From: Cylindrobasidium torrendii FP15055 ss-10
Taxonomy: Eukaryota; Basidiomycota; Agaricomycetes; Agaricales; Physalacriaceae
Assembly: GCA_000934385.1 (NCBI GenBank)
Contig: KN880434.1
Coordinates: 124,001 to 188,000 of the forward strand
DNA: 64,000 bases
Direction of reading: 5' to 3'
Positions within the stretch are counted from its first letter, which is position 1, and each line of letters opens with the position of its first letter. Of this stretch, positions 31,470 through 43,670 are shown in pieces. Under the pieces are notes generated by a model that ran no database searches, was not told the DNA's origin, and saw only the letters and a list, made by a program, of their open reading frames with translations. The position numbers and the translations under genes were made by a program.

Positions 31470-32927
31470 ATGAATTCGCTCGCCTACTTGTCGCGTCAAT
31501 TCGACGTTGTCGCCTCCAGGACACCCCCGTCAACGCCTACCTCGGAACATCCGCCGTCAAACCGTGACCGCCGCCGCCGCCAGTCGGCCTCGGAATCACC
31601 ATTGCCGCGCGTCAGGACATGGTCAGCGAAGTCTCTGCTCTTCGCGCCCCAGAGGCGGCCTCAAGCTGCCGGCAAGCGCTCCGTCTCCAGCCCTACCGGA
31701 CTCTTCACGATGTCGGACTCGACAGAGACTCTCATACAAGAGAGCGTACCGGATAGCGAGAATGTACCCGGAAAACAACAGCAACCGCAAATTCGTGTTG
31801 TCCCCAAGGACGCTGTACCATCGCTACTCAGACGGATATTCTTTGTTCGGGTGCTTACACTCGCATGGGATGCTCTACAAGCTGCCTGGATATCACTCAC
31901 TGGCTGGTACCCCGGCCGACGCCGGCCTACATTCGCTCTCAAAGTCTTTCGCGATGGAAAGCCTGTCGCAAATGACGACGATGCCACGAGCGCGAGCACC
32001 GACGAGTCCGTGCCATCCTCGCCACCACGCCCACCAATACCGCGGGAGCTACTCATGGCTCATCGTTCATTTACCGATCCCATCGTTATTCCACACAAAC
32101 CTCCGCCAATTCCCCAGACAAAATCTGATGCTGCTGCCCCGCGTCCGCCCCCACGCAAGATACCGTATCACCTGTTACCCAAGACCCTTGTCCTCGATCT
32201 CGACGAGACGCTCATCCACTCAACATCACGGCCAATGCCGCCGTCGACCAGCAAATGGGGCTTCTTTGGTCTTAATCTCTTTACTCGGCATAAACAGGCG
32301 CCTGGGCACGTCGTTGAAGTCGTCTTGGGCGGCAGGAGCACGCTGTACCACGTATATAAGCGTCCATTCGTTGACTTCTTCCTACGCACTGTATGCCTAC
32401 ACGTTGTTCTCTAGTGTTGACCGCACGGCTTACCTTTCCGCAGGTGTCGGGCTGGTATACCCTTGTGATATTCACCGCGTCGATGCAGGAGTACGCGGAC
32501 CCGGTGATAGATTGGCTGGACGCGGGGCGGGGGATCTTGACAAATCGGTTGTTCAGAGATGTGCGTTCTTGTCCTCGGATTCGTCACATTCGAACTGACG
32601 CAGTTGAAGTCATGTACGCAACTACCAAACGGGGCATATACTAAGGACCTCAGTATTGTGGAAGGTGACCTATCGCGCGTATGCTTGATCGATAATTCGC
32701 CAATAAGTTACACTGTGAATGAAGGTGTGTCTTGTCCACTTTGGTGCTTTGTTGTCATTGATGGACTGGTGGTAGCAAACGGCATACCGATAGAAGGTTG
32801 GACTCACGATCTGTCTGACGAAGCGTTATTGGATCTGCTACCTGTGCTAGATTCTCTGCGCTTCACATCTGACGTCCGTCGTGTTCTCGGTCTGCGCTGT
32901 GTCGGGCCTGCCATGTCGGGGCCATAA
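31470..32927 (+). CDS. NEM1: Nem1-type nuclear envelope phosphatase
   Basis: HAD-family FCP/SCP protein phosphatase. With a Spo7 partner, Nem1 dephosphorylates the lipin Pah1 and so controls lipid synthesis and nuclear membrane shape. [14 protein letters not shown] resembles the conserved Nem1 N-terminus. A long disordered region surrounds a membrane-associated stretch ([20 protein letters not shown]). The catalytic DxDxT motif is [18 protein letters not shown]. Then come [36 protein letters not shown] and the second Asp pair region [20 protein letters not shown]. It ends [20 protein letters not shown] plus [11 protein letters not shown] 54-nt intron between SYTVNE and ANGIPIEGW is in frame and stop-free. 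An upstream in-frame ATG at 31458 is possible. Confidence 0.92.
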
Positions 32928-33217
32928 TACTTACTAATTATTTATAATTTGTGTAGACTTAGGTGCTCAACGCGCTCACATACATACCATTGTCGTTGCA
33001 ATCTCCAATACTTATCGGTTATTCCTGGCTTATTTGTTTTCAACCGTGGCGTTTGCACTCGCGAGGAGGCGACCGCCATTATCGGTAATAGTGTAAATCA
33101 ATCTCTTGTTTGTTGGGCCTACAGTCGTACAATATGAATCAGAACATGAGGAGCCGGAACGATATATGGGAGTAAAGATGCTGAAGAAGGCGACGGAATG
33201 TGGGAAGCTGGCTGCTA

Positions 33218-34016
33218 CTACATAGCAAGCTCCGCTTGTAGCTGGCGTAACTGTGCTTCCTCGTCGTCCTCCTCTATGGCGGCCTGCTTGTTGGCGGTAG
33301 GTGGGTGGTGTGCAGGAACATGGTCGCCCATTAATCTCTCGTTCAACTCCTCTTGCTCTAATCCTTCGAGCTCTGCCCTGAGCTCGTCCTGTAAAGCGGT
33401 GAGCAACCACGGATAGCGGATGAGAAGGGTTGTCACGCACGTCGTCCATTTGCTCGCCGTAAGGTTGTGATATCACATCTGAAATCTCCTCTGCAACCTG
33501 CCTCTGGTCGTTGACCTGGTCCATGACTTCGTTGACCTGGTCCACGGTCCTGCGATCCACTGGTCAGATACCGCCAACGGGACATTAACCAGACGCACAT
33601 GTTGCCGTGAATGACCTTTAGCGCGTCCGAGCCCTTCTTCATAGCCATCATGGTCTCCGCATTGAGATTCGCTTCCTCCAGAGTGTGTATTTGCATCTCC
33701 AGCTGCATGCGTGTGCCGTTGATACGTTCGAGTTCTTTCTCGCTGCGGTTCTTGCGCTTTAATGCCTGGCCCGCCACTGCACCATCTCAGCTCAGCACGC
33801 CGAGTCCATGCCAACGCCGAAATGTATTCACGCACCAAGTTTATTGGAGACCACGTTTGCCTTTGCCTTCTTCATGTCCTCGTCAATCTGCTTCTGTAGG
33901 TACTCCTCCTTCTTCTCAACCATCGCCAGCTGCGCACGAAGTCCAACAATCGCATCGCGCGCACTCTGCTTTGGGTCCTTTCGCGGTGCAAAATAGCTCA
34001 TGAAGGACGCCATCAT
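33218..34016 (-). CDS. SNF7: ESCRT-III subunit SNF7/VPS32
   Basis: Main filament-forming ESCRT-III protein, acting in multivesicular body sorting and membrane scission. The N-terminus MMASFMSYFAPRKDPKQSAR contains the membrane-inserting amphipathic start. Next are IVGLRAQLAMVEKKEEYLQK and the basic core KKAKANVVSNK. An intron leads to ALKRKNRSEKELERINGTRM and ANLNAETMMAMKKGSDALKV. The acidic C-terminal half has ELEGLEQEELNERLMGDHVP (MIM2/Alix-binding area) and ends QLRQLQAELAM. Four introns are seen. The start could be 34016, 34013 or 34001; all are in frame. Length is about 220 aa, as usual. Confidence 0.94.
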
Positions 34017-34419
34017 CGCACGCTGGGATGCGCAGACGAGGGTGAGAGTCAGTGACAAGCCCTGATTGAGCCAATTGGCGTCATATTGATGACTCGCACG
34101 TGGAACGGCACGATCACAGCGCTTCGTCGCGTTACAGTCCAGCCTTGGGTGTTGGCCTGGGTAATGCGAGGCCTCCCATTCCCTGCAGTACGAGCAGGGC
34201 AGATTACTATGTAGCACATACATGGGACTGATTGATCCAAGTCTCTGGTATTAGGTGGGTCGAGAGCTACTAGTTTTCCAAATATCCCGGGCCCTCTATA
34301 CCGATTCGCTCGCGCGCGCTGGGTATACTCTACTGGTACAGAATGTATGTACGATAGGGTAAGTAGGCAAATAGAGTCTATAACTCACGCTATCAAGCAA
34401 TTACGCTGGTGCAAAGCAC
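34017..34419. other. Intergenic region (SNF7 promoter / LAG1 3' UTR)
   Basis: About 400 bp between two - strand genes. It contains alternating GCGC-rich words (34300-34320) and no supported gene. Confidence 0.35.
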
Positions 34420-35684
34420 TCAGTCTTCCTTTTCATTGTCGAGTTCGTCAGTGCTGAGGTTCGTGAGCATATGCTTGACTATAATGAGAGCCGAAGGACG
34501 TACTCTTCCTCGTCGTCGCTTCTGGTGTCCTCGGCACCTTGGCCCATGATAACTTTGTATGCAACTTTGCAGATCATTCCGAACCAGAAGAGCTGTAGTA
34601 TCTGTGAAGTGACAGTATTAGCGAGTAGCCTCTTGTCAAAATAAAATTGAGACTCACCTGGAGCGTAATCAAGCACGCACAGAACACAACGTGCGCGCCA
34701 TAAGACAGGTAGTGTCCTTTGACTGGGTCCCAGTTGAACGGCACAATGCGCGGTAAGTCGACGACCGTCGACACAATAGCAATCATGAAGAAGACGTGGC
34801 GCGTAACAAACCAAGATACCATGAAGCACGCGAAGACTGCGTCGGTCAGAATTTGGGGCATGCGGATGTACCGGAACATTTTCGCGAGCTAAAGGGGCCA
34901 TCAGGGAAAGGAATTGAGAAGTGGGACGATGCGTACGGGAAATAGGATATCACACCAGTCCATGAGCATCATAATGAGGGAGCCGACGCGCGTAAAGTTG
35001 CAGTAGTAGCTCAATCCCATGAGGAATACAGTGATAATGTGGTGGGTCATCATCTGGACGTGGTCTTTCCGGCGCGCCTCGGCGTTAAGAACAAACATTT
35101 GATGGGTGTAGAAGGCTAGTTCAAGGAGGTAGTAGAGCTTCACGGCGCCCGGGAGGAGAACGTGCGGGTAGTCTAGCCAGACGCCCCTAGGGTTGAGCAC
35201 TGAGGTAGGAACATGGGTGTGGACGTACTGCGTGAAGATTAATTTAGTCGACTGCGACTTAGTTTGACATGGTACGCACATATCCAAAGACCCAGATTGC
35301 AGTATACCAGACCAGCTGGTAGCCCTGCTCGGCAAAGCGCAGTACACTGTGCTGAACGCGTTTGCTTTTCTTCTTCGTGGAAGCGTGTCCATTGACGTGC
35401 CCGTTTCCGTTTGCATGTCCGTTCGTTTTACCATTGGCCTGCCCATTCAGCCTGCTTTGGGGTTTCGTGAGGGTCTCATAAGCAAGAGGCTCGAAGACGA
35501 ATATTCGTAACGCGTCGCGGATACCGGCCATGAGAGCCATACTGCCGACCACGAAGAGCAAGTCGGCAGGACCAGTGGTGTAGTAGTTGGCCCCTGGGAA
35601 CGTATCATCTGGATTTTGTGGTGGCGAATCTACGCGGTAAGATAGCGTGAAGAAGGGCGCCAGATACGGGCCCAAGACGGACAT
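34420..35684 (-). CDS. LAG1: Ceramide synthase (Lag1/Lac1, TLC domain)
   Basis: ER membrane enzyme that N-acylates sphingoid bases to make ceramide. It starts MSVLGPYLAPFFTLSYRVDS. An N-terminal loop with NGQANGKTNGHANGNGHVNG and a basic stretch precedes the TLC domain. The Lag1 motif region reads DHVQMMTHHIITVFLMGLSY with the catalytic His-His, then MMLMDWCDILFP (HDxxD-like area: MDWCD). Membrane helices flank it (DAVFACFMVSWFVTRHVFFM). The read-through end (YVLRLSL) is replaced, after removal of a 50-nt intron with a GTACGT donor, by an acidic tail EEDTDELDNEKED, as is usual for fungal Lag1; the stop then falls at 34420. Only 80 bp separate its ATG from the divergent snRNP gene. Confidence 0.93.
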
Positions 35685-35764
35685 GGCTGGAGGAAGATGG
35701 GAAGAGGGGGAAACTGAGGGACACGTGCGTGGAAAGGATTTGCCAATTTTTGGACATTGCCATC

Positions 35765-36616
35765 ATGTCCGCACAGCCCAACGCGACATTGTACATCAAC
35801 AATTTAAACGAGAAAGTCAAGAAAGAAGAGCTTCGCTCTCAACTTTACGCGCTCTTCACTACTTATGGCCGCATCATCGACATCGTTGCCTCCAAGACGC
35901 CTTCAATGCGGGGCCAAGCTTTCCTCGTCTTTAGTGACCTTACTGGAGCGACCGCTGCCCTGCGTGCATGCGAGGGGATGCTATTCTACGACAAGCCAAT
36001 GAACATTGCGTACGCCAAAACGGCATCGTATGCCACAATGAAGCGTCAAGATCCCAACTTTGTACCGCCAAACGCCCCCAACGTATCAGCCGCGCTCAAG
36101 AGACCAAGGGAGGAGGACGCGGCGGCAACATCTGGCCCACCATCAAAGAAGAAGTCTGCAGACGAGTCGAGTGACGAGGAGATGGAAATTGATGATGAAG
36201 ACGAGGAAAAGAGCAATCTACCAACCTACTCATGTACGCGTGCCTATCTGACCTTCATCTTGGAACGCGCTGTTGACTTTGTATTAGCCGAGATACTCCC
36301 TCCGCAAGTACATGTGCCTACTGCGCGTCTGTTGTGCACCAATCTTCCGGGTGAAGTCACCGACGATGTGCTTACGGTGCTATTCGAAAAGTGCGTGTAC
36401 GACCATCGATGCATCGTGTATATGCTCAGACTCCATAGACACGATGGATTTATATCTCTCCGTGTTGTGACATCTCCAACCCCGAAGCCTAACGGAGACG
36501 TCCTCAAAGTGGCACAAGTTTTGTTCAAGACATCCGACCTCGCGACGCCAGCGTTGAATGCGCTCAACGGGTTCCCACTCAAGAAAGGTTGGACTATGAC
36601 TGTCGTGTATATTTAG
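35765..36616 (+). CDS. U2 snRNP B''/U1A-like protein (two RRMs)
   Basis: Spliceosomal RNA-binding protein of the U1A/U2B'' family. RRM1 starts at about residue 6 with ATLYINNLNEKVKKEEL (RNP2 LYINNL) and RNP1 is MRGQAFLVF. A basic/acidic linker follows (LKRPREED ... DESSDEEMEIDDEDEE). RRM2 reads RLLCTNLPGEVTDDVLTVLF and ends LNALNGFPLKKGWTMTVVYI. Two introns are evident: a 54-nt GTACGC...TTAG inside the linker and a 48-nt GTGCGT...ATAG inside RRM2. Both are multiples of three and stop-free, so the whole region reads as a single frame; the spliced form is the one that matches the family. Fungi often have one protein for both snRNP roles. Confidence 0.88.
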   Translation: MSAQPNATLYINNLNEKVKKEELRSQLYALFTTYGRIIDIVASKTPSMRGQAFLVFSDLTGATAALRACEGMLFYDKPMNIAYAKTASYATMKRQDPNFVPPNAPNVSAALKRPREEDAAATSGPPSKKKSADESSDEEMEIDDEDEEKSNLPTYSCTRAYLTFILERAVDFVLAEILPPQVHVPTARLLCTNLPGEVTDDVLTVLFEKCVYDHRCIVYMLRLHRHDGFISLRVVTSPTPKPNGDVLKVAQVLFKTSDLATPALNALNGFPLKKGWTMTVVYI

Positions 36617-36783
36617 TGTATTTCTACTTCTAACATAAATACGGAACTGGGCTACAGACCCCAGCTAGAGCTTCTTAGCCAACTCTCAGCTATGATTTAG
36701 CAGTCCACTGTAATTTCGATGCAAGCTTGAGCTCAAGGGCACGTGATCGTCGTGCTTTGGACTCCTACACCCATCTTCTTGAC

Positions 36784-38741
36784 ATGAAGAACAAAAAGTC
36801 TCTGCAAAGAAATAGGTCAAGGTCCCCGGCTGCAGGTCCATCAAGAGAACAGGAAACTCCAGCGCTTGCGCGGCGCTTCCGGTCGCGTTCGCGAGGACCG
36901 AGGTCTCCATCGCCATATTGGCGCTACTCCTCCGTCCGCCGTGGGTATTCCCCTCCTCGACGGAGACCCTACTACAGAACCCCTTCAAGGCATTCTCGCA
37001 GTCGTAGCCGTACTCCTCTTAGAGGTGGGTACCATAGGTATAGGTCCAACAGCCCAAATCCTCGAGGCCGATCCATATCACGCACGGACTTTGCTAGAGG
37101 CCAATGCAGCCGGTCACCAAGAGCACGCTCCCCCCTGCGTGCCGAGGCTTCATCGTCAACGCTGAATCGCGCACCCCCAAGTCCCGTTCAGGTAGCCCCC
37201 CAAAATCTGCAAGAACGACTGGCTAAAGAACGCCAATTGGCAATCGGAGCCATGGACTTGGTCAAGCAGTTGGAGGCTCAGCAAAACATTTCAGCACCCG
37301 TTCGGCCCATTTCACCGGCACCAGTAGCCAAGTTTCCCGTTCGTCTTCCTCCATCACAGCCAAGGGCGGATCGACATCTATCTAAGCCGGCCCCGCCGAC
37401 ATTTGTCCCAGCATCACAATCTGCTGGGCAAGGACAAGATATTGCAGTCAATCGCGAGAACAACCCTCTACCCTCTCAGCTGGCCGAAAACCGACCGGCA
37501 TCTGATGCGAGGCCGCAGCCTGACCCACCGGCTTCTGCCAAAATTCATCGTAGATTCCTGGGCTTTGACCTTGCTCTATCAGAAGAGGAGTCTGACATGG
37601 ATATGTCGGACGACCCCGCTAAGGCATGTATTCATCCCAGCACTGCTTTCCAATTATAATGGGCAACAGGCAAGCAAGATTACAGAGACCAACAAGCCTG
37701 ACCAGCCGCAGGTTGAACAGAACTTCGTGCAGCCTAGGCGCGAGCACGAGGATGCTACTGTGGATGTAATCAAGACCGATTCTGCGAAAGAAGAGCCAAA
37801 GGATGAAGACACGTATGAGGAGGAGGATGTGGATGAAGTGAATCCGATGGCTTACGATGCTCAACTTTCTGATTGTCCATTCAGCGAGTCAACCGTCACG
37901 TCAAACGCTATCTTGATGATGCAGACGCAAAGTTAAAGGTGTGTCTTACTTCACGCCAGATCGTATTTCTCAAGTTTGTATAGGTTTCTGTCAAAAAGCC
38001 TCGTAAGGCTGGAGGTTTGCCATAGCAGTCATTTCACCGTGTTATTTACCAAGAAATTCTCTCCCAGATCCACCAAGATCCCCTCCGAACTTCAATTTCT
38101 GGGAGCAATATCTTCCCTTTCCAGTGCGAAATCAATCTCCTCGCCCGCAAGCCCATCCAATCCCTTCACTGTGGGACAAAGTAGGTGGTGGACGAGCACC
38201 GGTAGGTCGTGCGTCTGGACAACAGCCGCAGGTAAACGGACAACAAGGTGACGGACCGCGCTCCCTTCTCAGCCGGATCAACAATTCTGGACCACTGTCC
38301 TCAACGCTCCAGCAGCAGCGCCAAGCGTCACTACGTGAACCACAAACGCTACCTCAACGACCTGTGCAGAGTGTCTTGCCTACTGCACGCCAGTCAGCGC
38401 CTAAAGGGAATGCTTTGTTACAGAATCAGGGAGGGCGGCAACAAGATGATATTAGACAACAACAGCAGGAACACAGCGGGATACAAGGCGAAAACGACCC
38501 AGACAGGAACCTCCCACAGGCGAATGAATTTCCAGTACAGCCAAGGCCTATCGCTCCGCTTCCAAGACGTGCAGTGGATGCCACCCAGGAAGAATGGCTG
38601 CTAGCGGTTCGCGAGGGGCAGCGCAGGGAGCCGCAAAACCGAGTCATCGTGGATACCGTGAGGCGGTTGCTGGACGAACGAGAAGTCATCGACGCACAGT
38701 TGAAAGGACTCTACGACCAATTTGGGAAGGGAGATAATTGA
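36784..38741 (+). CDS. RS-rich, largely disordered nuclear-type protein (unknown)
   Basis: Not recognised as a named family. Exon 1 starts MKNKKSLQRNRSRSPAAG and is full of Arg-Ser and Ser-Pro dipeptides (RSHSRSRSRTPLRGG-type words to about residue 130), as in SR splicing proteins, but no RRM is present. An amphipathic helix follows (LQERLAKERQLAIGAMDLVK). Exon 2 is acidic (EEPKDEDTYEEEDVDE) and joins through a 47-nt intron to RVNRHVKRYLDDADAKLKVS. Next comes RKAGDPPRSPPNFNFWEQYL, a conserved-looking patch, then a Gln-rich segment. The C-terminal helix is EEWLLAVREGQRREPQNRVI and ends DQFGKGDN. The first intron (37624-37669) needs a GC donor. The start is the first ATG in frame. Confidence 0.65.
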
Positions 38742-38974
38742 GAAGGCGAGATGAGGTGAAGGACATAGGATTAGTATGGAGGATCGGATCGTGATGACTT
38801 CAATGACTTAGACATGAACCGAATGAGAGTTTTTTTACGCTAAATGGGTGATCTTGTTTGTCCATTGACAGCCAATGTGGAATAATGATTACAACAACAA
38901 TAACAGTAGAGCAACGTCAAATGAAATAAGGTATGATGTACAAGCAGTAAAGAACAAAGAATGGACTTCAAGTA

Positions 38975-41900
38975 TCACTCTTCATCGTATTGGGTGAGCT
39001 ACAAGGAAAATCAGTTGACGAGAAAAATGCACGCCAAACACACGCACATCCAGTGTCACGCTGGTCGAGCTGTTTACCTCCTGGTCGCGGTAAATACCAA
39101 CAAGGGAGTTGCCCCGCTCATATAGCGACCCCTTCAAGCTAATGACAATGAATTGGAACGTCTCTGCTGCATGCTTGCGGATGTAGTTGGCGATCTTGGC
39201 TACATTCGTGTTATCCAGTGCTGCATCGACCTCGTCCAAAACAAAGAATGGTGCCGGCTGATAGCTATGGATGGCGAATAGTAGTGCGAGAGCGGCCACA
39301 GTTTTCTCGCCACCAGAAAGTTGGTCCATGTCACGGAAACGCTTCATAGGCGGCATAGCATGGTATTTGATGCCAGCAGCATAGGGTTCCTGTCTTGAAG
39401 TCAATACTGGCTACAGGCGATACGAGCCGGGCAAACCTCGGAGTCCTCCAGAGCGAGGTACGCGACGCCACCCATTGGGGCGGCCTTGCCCTTCGTGAGA
39501 TCCTTGTATACAGTATCGATGCAATCAGAAATATGATTGAACGCCTTGTTGAATGCATCACAGCGCCGTTGTTTGACCTCGTTGAACAGATCGCGTGCTC
39601 CCTTGGAGTCTTTGCGAGCTTGCTCAGCCTCGTTCTCCGATTGTTCAAGCTTCTTCTGAACCTCGTCTAGACTAAGATGAACGGTCAGCAACCGTGTCAG
39701 TCAAGGGCGAAATCAGCAAACCGGTCAATGGCCTTCATATTGGGCGCCATTTTCTCAATCTCCTCGTTTATCTTGGCGATGGCGTCGTCCAAGGCGTCAA
39801 GTGTTCCCTGAGAACCGCAGGTAAATGGTGAAAAACTCAACTAAAAGCGACTATTACCTCTCGTGTCGTGTCACTGAGCGAATCGAAGTCGACCTCGATG
39901 TCATAGTCCTCTATGTACACAGGCTGTAGGAGGGCGTCGGCATCTTTGTCTACAGCCATCGCGTTGCTGATTTTCTGCATGATCAATCAGGCTCACTTTT
40001 AGAATAGCCTAGACAATTCAGTTGACCTCTTCCATGGGGACGTTTTTCAAGTGGCCCGCCGCCAGCGGTAGATCCACTTCGTCAACTCTGCACTTGCGAT
40101 AGATACCCGCACGATCCGATGCGAGCTTCTCCAGGTCATCATTCTGTCAAGATATTAGGCGAACGAAATATTTGCAAGCACAGGCGCGTACCCGGAGGGT
40201 GATCTCCTTCGCCGCCGCCTCAAGTGCCTTGACTGCTTTGGACGATGCTTTCTTAGCATTGTCCACAGCCTTGTTCTTCTCGTCCAGCTCCTCTTGCAGT
40301 TGGCTGAGAGATTCTTTCTGAGTGGATATCTGGGCAACAGTACGCTCAATGTCAGCCTCAATCGCTTGCTTCTCCTCCTTGAGTCGGTCAAGCCCAGCCT
40401 CCTCCGAGTCCATAGTCTTTTGCAAATTGGCCAAGCGCTCCTCAGCGCTTTGCAATCCCTCACTCTCGAATGCGATCCTATTGCATCCTATGAGCACCCT
40501 GAAAAGGGTAACAAGTTCTGAAAACACGCACTGATGCTTCAAGCGCATGATCTGCGTCTGGAATCTCAATTTTGCACTGCTCTCCTCTTGCGCAACCTTC
40601 AACTGCCGCTCTTCGTACTCGCGAATATTCTTCACTTTGATTTTGCGGCAAAACGCGGCAAACAGTGACTCCGTGGCAGCATCTATAGCACCCTCGAGTT
40701 TCTCAATCTCGCTGTGCAGATTTGCAGCGGTTTTCTCGGCCTGGCCGATTCATGAGCGGAGTCTCAGCAGAGTGAGTCTCGAGTACTCACTTGTGCGAGC
40801 GCAGGGGCATTCTTCTTGAGCTCTGCATTGATGACCTTTAGTTCATCCCTCAAGCTGCTAACGCGTCGGTTACAGACAGCCTGCAGGATACTATGTCAAT
40901 TGGCTATTCCCAGAATTGGCAGGAAACGCACGAGTTCATCTCTCGTCAGTGTGATGCTTGATTCTAAGGCTGCAATGTCGTTTACGAGCGAATCCTCGCC
41001 CTTGATCTGAGATTTCTGCCTGGCAAGCTCGCGCAACTTTCCGGCCAGGGTGTCGCGCTGGCGGTAGAGTCCTTGTATGTCGTTCTCGTCCCAGGTCTTG
41101 GTACTACCTTGTGAGCTACGACCACCAGTGATCAAACCACTCTTGTGAATAACCGTCCCATCCAGCGTAACAGCTGTTTGCGTTTGTGAGACCCCAATGT
41201 CCTAACAAAGTATTGACACCTGACCTTTCACGTCCTGGCCCTTATCATAGCGTACGAAACGGGCTATCTCCATTGTATCGCAGACAAGGGCACTGCCGCA
41301 AACGTGATGCATTGCGCGCTCGAAGACTGGCTTGTACTGAATGACGTCCAACGCCAGCTGCACTCCTTTCGCAAATGAGCGGAACTTGTCGTTGACGGGC
41401 TTGGACTGGATCGTATCCAAAGGAATGAACGTTGCTTGTCCTGATCGCTGGTTTCTCATGTACTGTCGAACAATTAGCCAACGCTCAACGGCTACACGCA
41501 TCGCATCACACCTCGATACAGTCTATCGCAGTCTTCTCCTCGTCTACAATGATCGCATCGTTGTTGCGACCCAGGATGACACTGACGGCAACATCGTACT
41601 TCCTCTGTGTTGGCTTACACAAATCAGTAACACGACCGCGGACGCCTGTATAGGGAGTAAGAGCATTAACTCGGAATGGCCCACATCTACGTACCCGGGA
41701 ACAGACGCTGGAGGTTGGCAAGCGTCTCCATCAACTTCAGTTGACGTTCAGTGGCATTTTGGTCCAGATTGGCTTGAAGGAGTTGGCCGAGTACCAATCC
41801 CATCTTCTCGTTGGTCTGTGTTTCTAGTTGTCTGAAGGACGTGAGCGTGGGCCGGTAGGTAAGGCTGGAATACCCACTCGATCCTCTTCCTCTCAGATTG

Positions 41901-43670
41901 CATATTGTCGAGCTCTTGTTTCTTCAAGGCGAGATCGGTTTGGAGGTTCTTCAACTTGGAGTCGAGCTATCATGGTATTAGCAAGTGAATGTGCTAGCAG
42001 TTGAATGTACACAAACACACCTCCGCCTTTTTCTCGGATTGGACACGAAGATCTTCCGTTCTAGTTTCCTTCTTATCCTGTAAGGCAGCTTCTTTCTCTC
42101 GAAGAGTTGTGAGCGCCCTTGAAGCGCCCTTTTCGTCCCGCTGTAATGTCTCTAGAGCCTGACGCTCGTCGACAGCCAATGTGTTTGCTTTAGCTTGACT
42201 GCATCGACGATCAGCGGGGGAAGGTTGATTTCAATACAAGGCGTACAGGCGACTATATTCTTCCAAGCTCTCTTCACTCAGAGAAATATTGTGTTCGGAG
42301 GCTTGCCGTTGTCTCTCTTGTCGAAGTTTAGCAGAGATATCACACAGTGCAAATACGCACCTTGCGCTTCATTTGCGGCTTCCTCTATGACAGCAAGTTC
42401 GGACTCGAGCTTGGCAATCTTAGCCTTTATTTCAGTCACAGAACGCTGCACGTCCTCCTTGGTTTTCGCAGCTTTGCCTATTTTGCGCGTCGAATGCGCG
42501 AGCTGAGCATCAACGCCAGCCAATTGGGGTTTCTAGGGACGTTATTCGCACAGGACCATACGAACGAGCTCGCGACATACCTTGCCTTCAAGTGTCTTCT
42601 CTCCCTTTTTGACTTGCTTCTCGACCTTCATCACATTAGAACGCGCTTGAGCTTGCTCGACGCGTGCAGCGGCAAGCTCCTGCTCGTGTTCTTCTTGCTG
42701 TTCGCGGAAACCGGAAAGAGCTTTACTGCGAGACTTGATCTCGCGAATGTTGTCTTCAATCTTCTCCTCGATATGATACAGCCTGTATAAGATACGTTCC
42801 AAGTTGAGATCATCCTGTAGATGATAAGAAACCAAAGTTCACGAATGTAGAAAAGATGATATACGCGCTCCTGGCACTTGGCCTCGTACTTGTCTGCTTC
42901 AGACTTTTGCTCCTTATATTGCTTCATTTCTCCAGCAAAACCACGGCGTTTTGTGAAGTTACTCGTTGCGTTCTCAGTTGCCTGCTCCTGTGCCTGCTTC
43001 GCTTTGTCGTATTCAGCTGCAAGCTCGAGTGAACCACTGATCTGTTCAATGAGGCGCGCTAACTCCTTCGGTGACTGCGACGCGACGGCCTCGACATCTC
43101 CTTGGAACACAAGGAAGTTTTTCGCCTTGACGAGAATGTTGTGGTCCATGAGTGCTGCGTTGTAGTTCGTGTACGTGACAACCTTCTTGTTGAGCCTGTA
43201 CTCTGACTGACCCGCGGTCGAAATGCTGCGAAATATGAGTTGGTTTACACGAGTCTACGCGTCACATACGTCCGTTGAAATCGCCATTCTTTGTCATTTT
43301 CGTCCACGAACAGTGCCATGACCCACGCCTTCTTCGCAGTCCCTTCCCCTTCATCCTCCTCGTCGTCCTCTATGAGAGATGATGGCTCCTCACCATCCGC
43401 AGGGTCCCTTGCAAGCTTCCTCCCACGGTAGACGAGGTCCTTGAGCTGAGAGCTACGTAGCTGCGCGCTCTTGACGCCGAGAACGAACGATATCGCGTCC
43501 GTTAGGTTTGACTTGCCCGCGCCATTGGGCCCAATAATAGAGGTGAAGTTCTTGAATGGACCGATAGTTTGGTGGCCACTGCAGCACTTAGCACGCCAAA
43601 TTGCGCGGGAGTATGACACTGCCTACCGATACGACTTGAAGTCACATAGTTCAATCTGCACCAGAGGCAT
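38975..43670 (-). CDS. SMC1: Cohesin SMC ATPase subunit SMC1
   Basis: Core ATPase of cohesin, holding sister chromatids together with SMC3. A first exon [15 protein letters not shown] joins by a 48-nt intron to [20 protein letters not shown] with Walker [30 protein letters not shown] sequence (here [20 protein letters not shown]) is SMC1-specific, followed by [20 protein letters not shown]. Coiled coil flanks a hinge with [20 protein letters not shown] and [19 protein letters not shown]. The C-terminal head has [20 protein letters not shown] and [20 protein letters not shown], and ends LTQYDEE. Around fifteen introns are present. Total about 1,230-1,250 aa. It is convergent with the RS-rich gene and divergent from the ABCG transporter. 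Confidence 0.96.
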
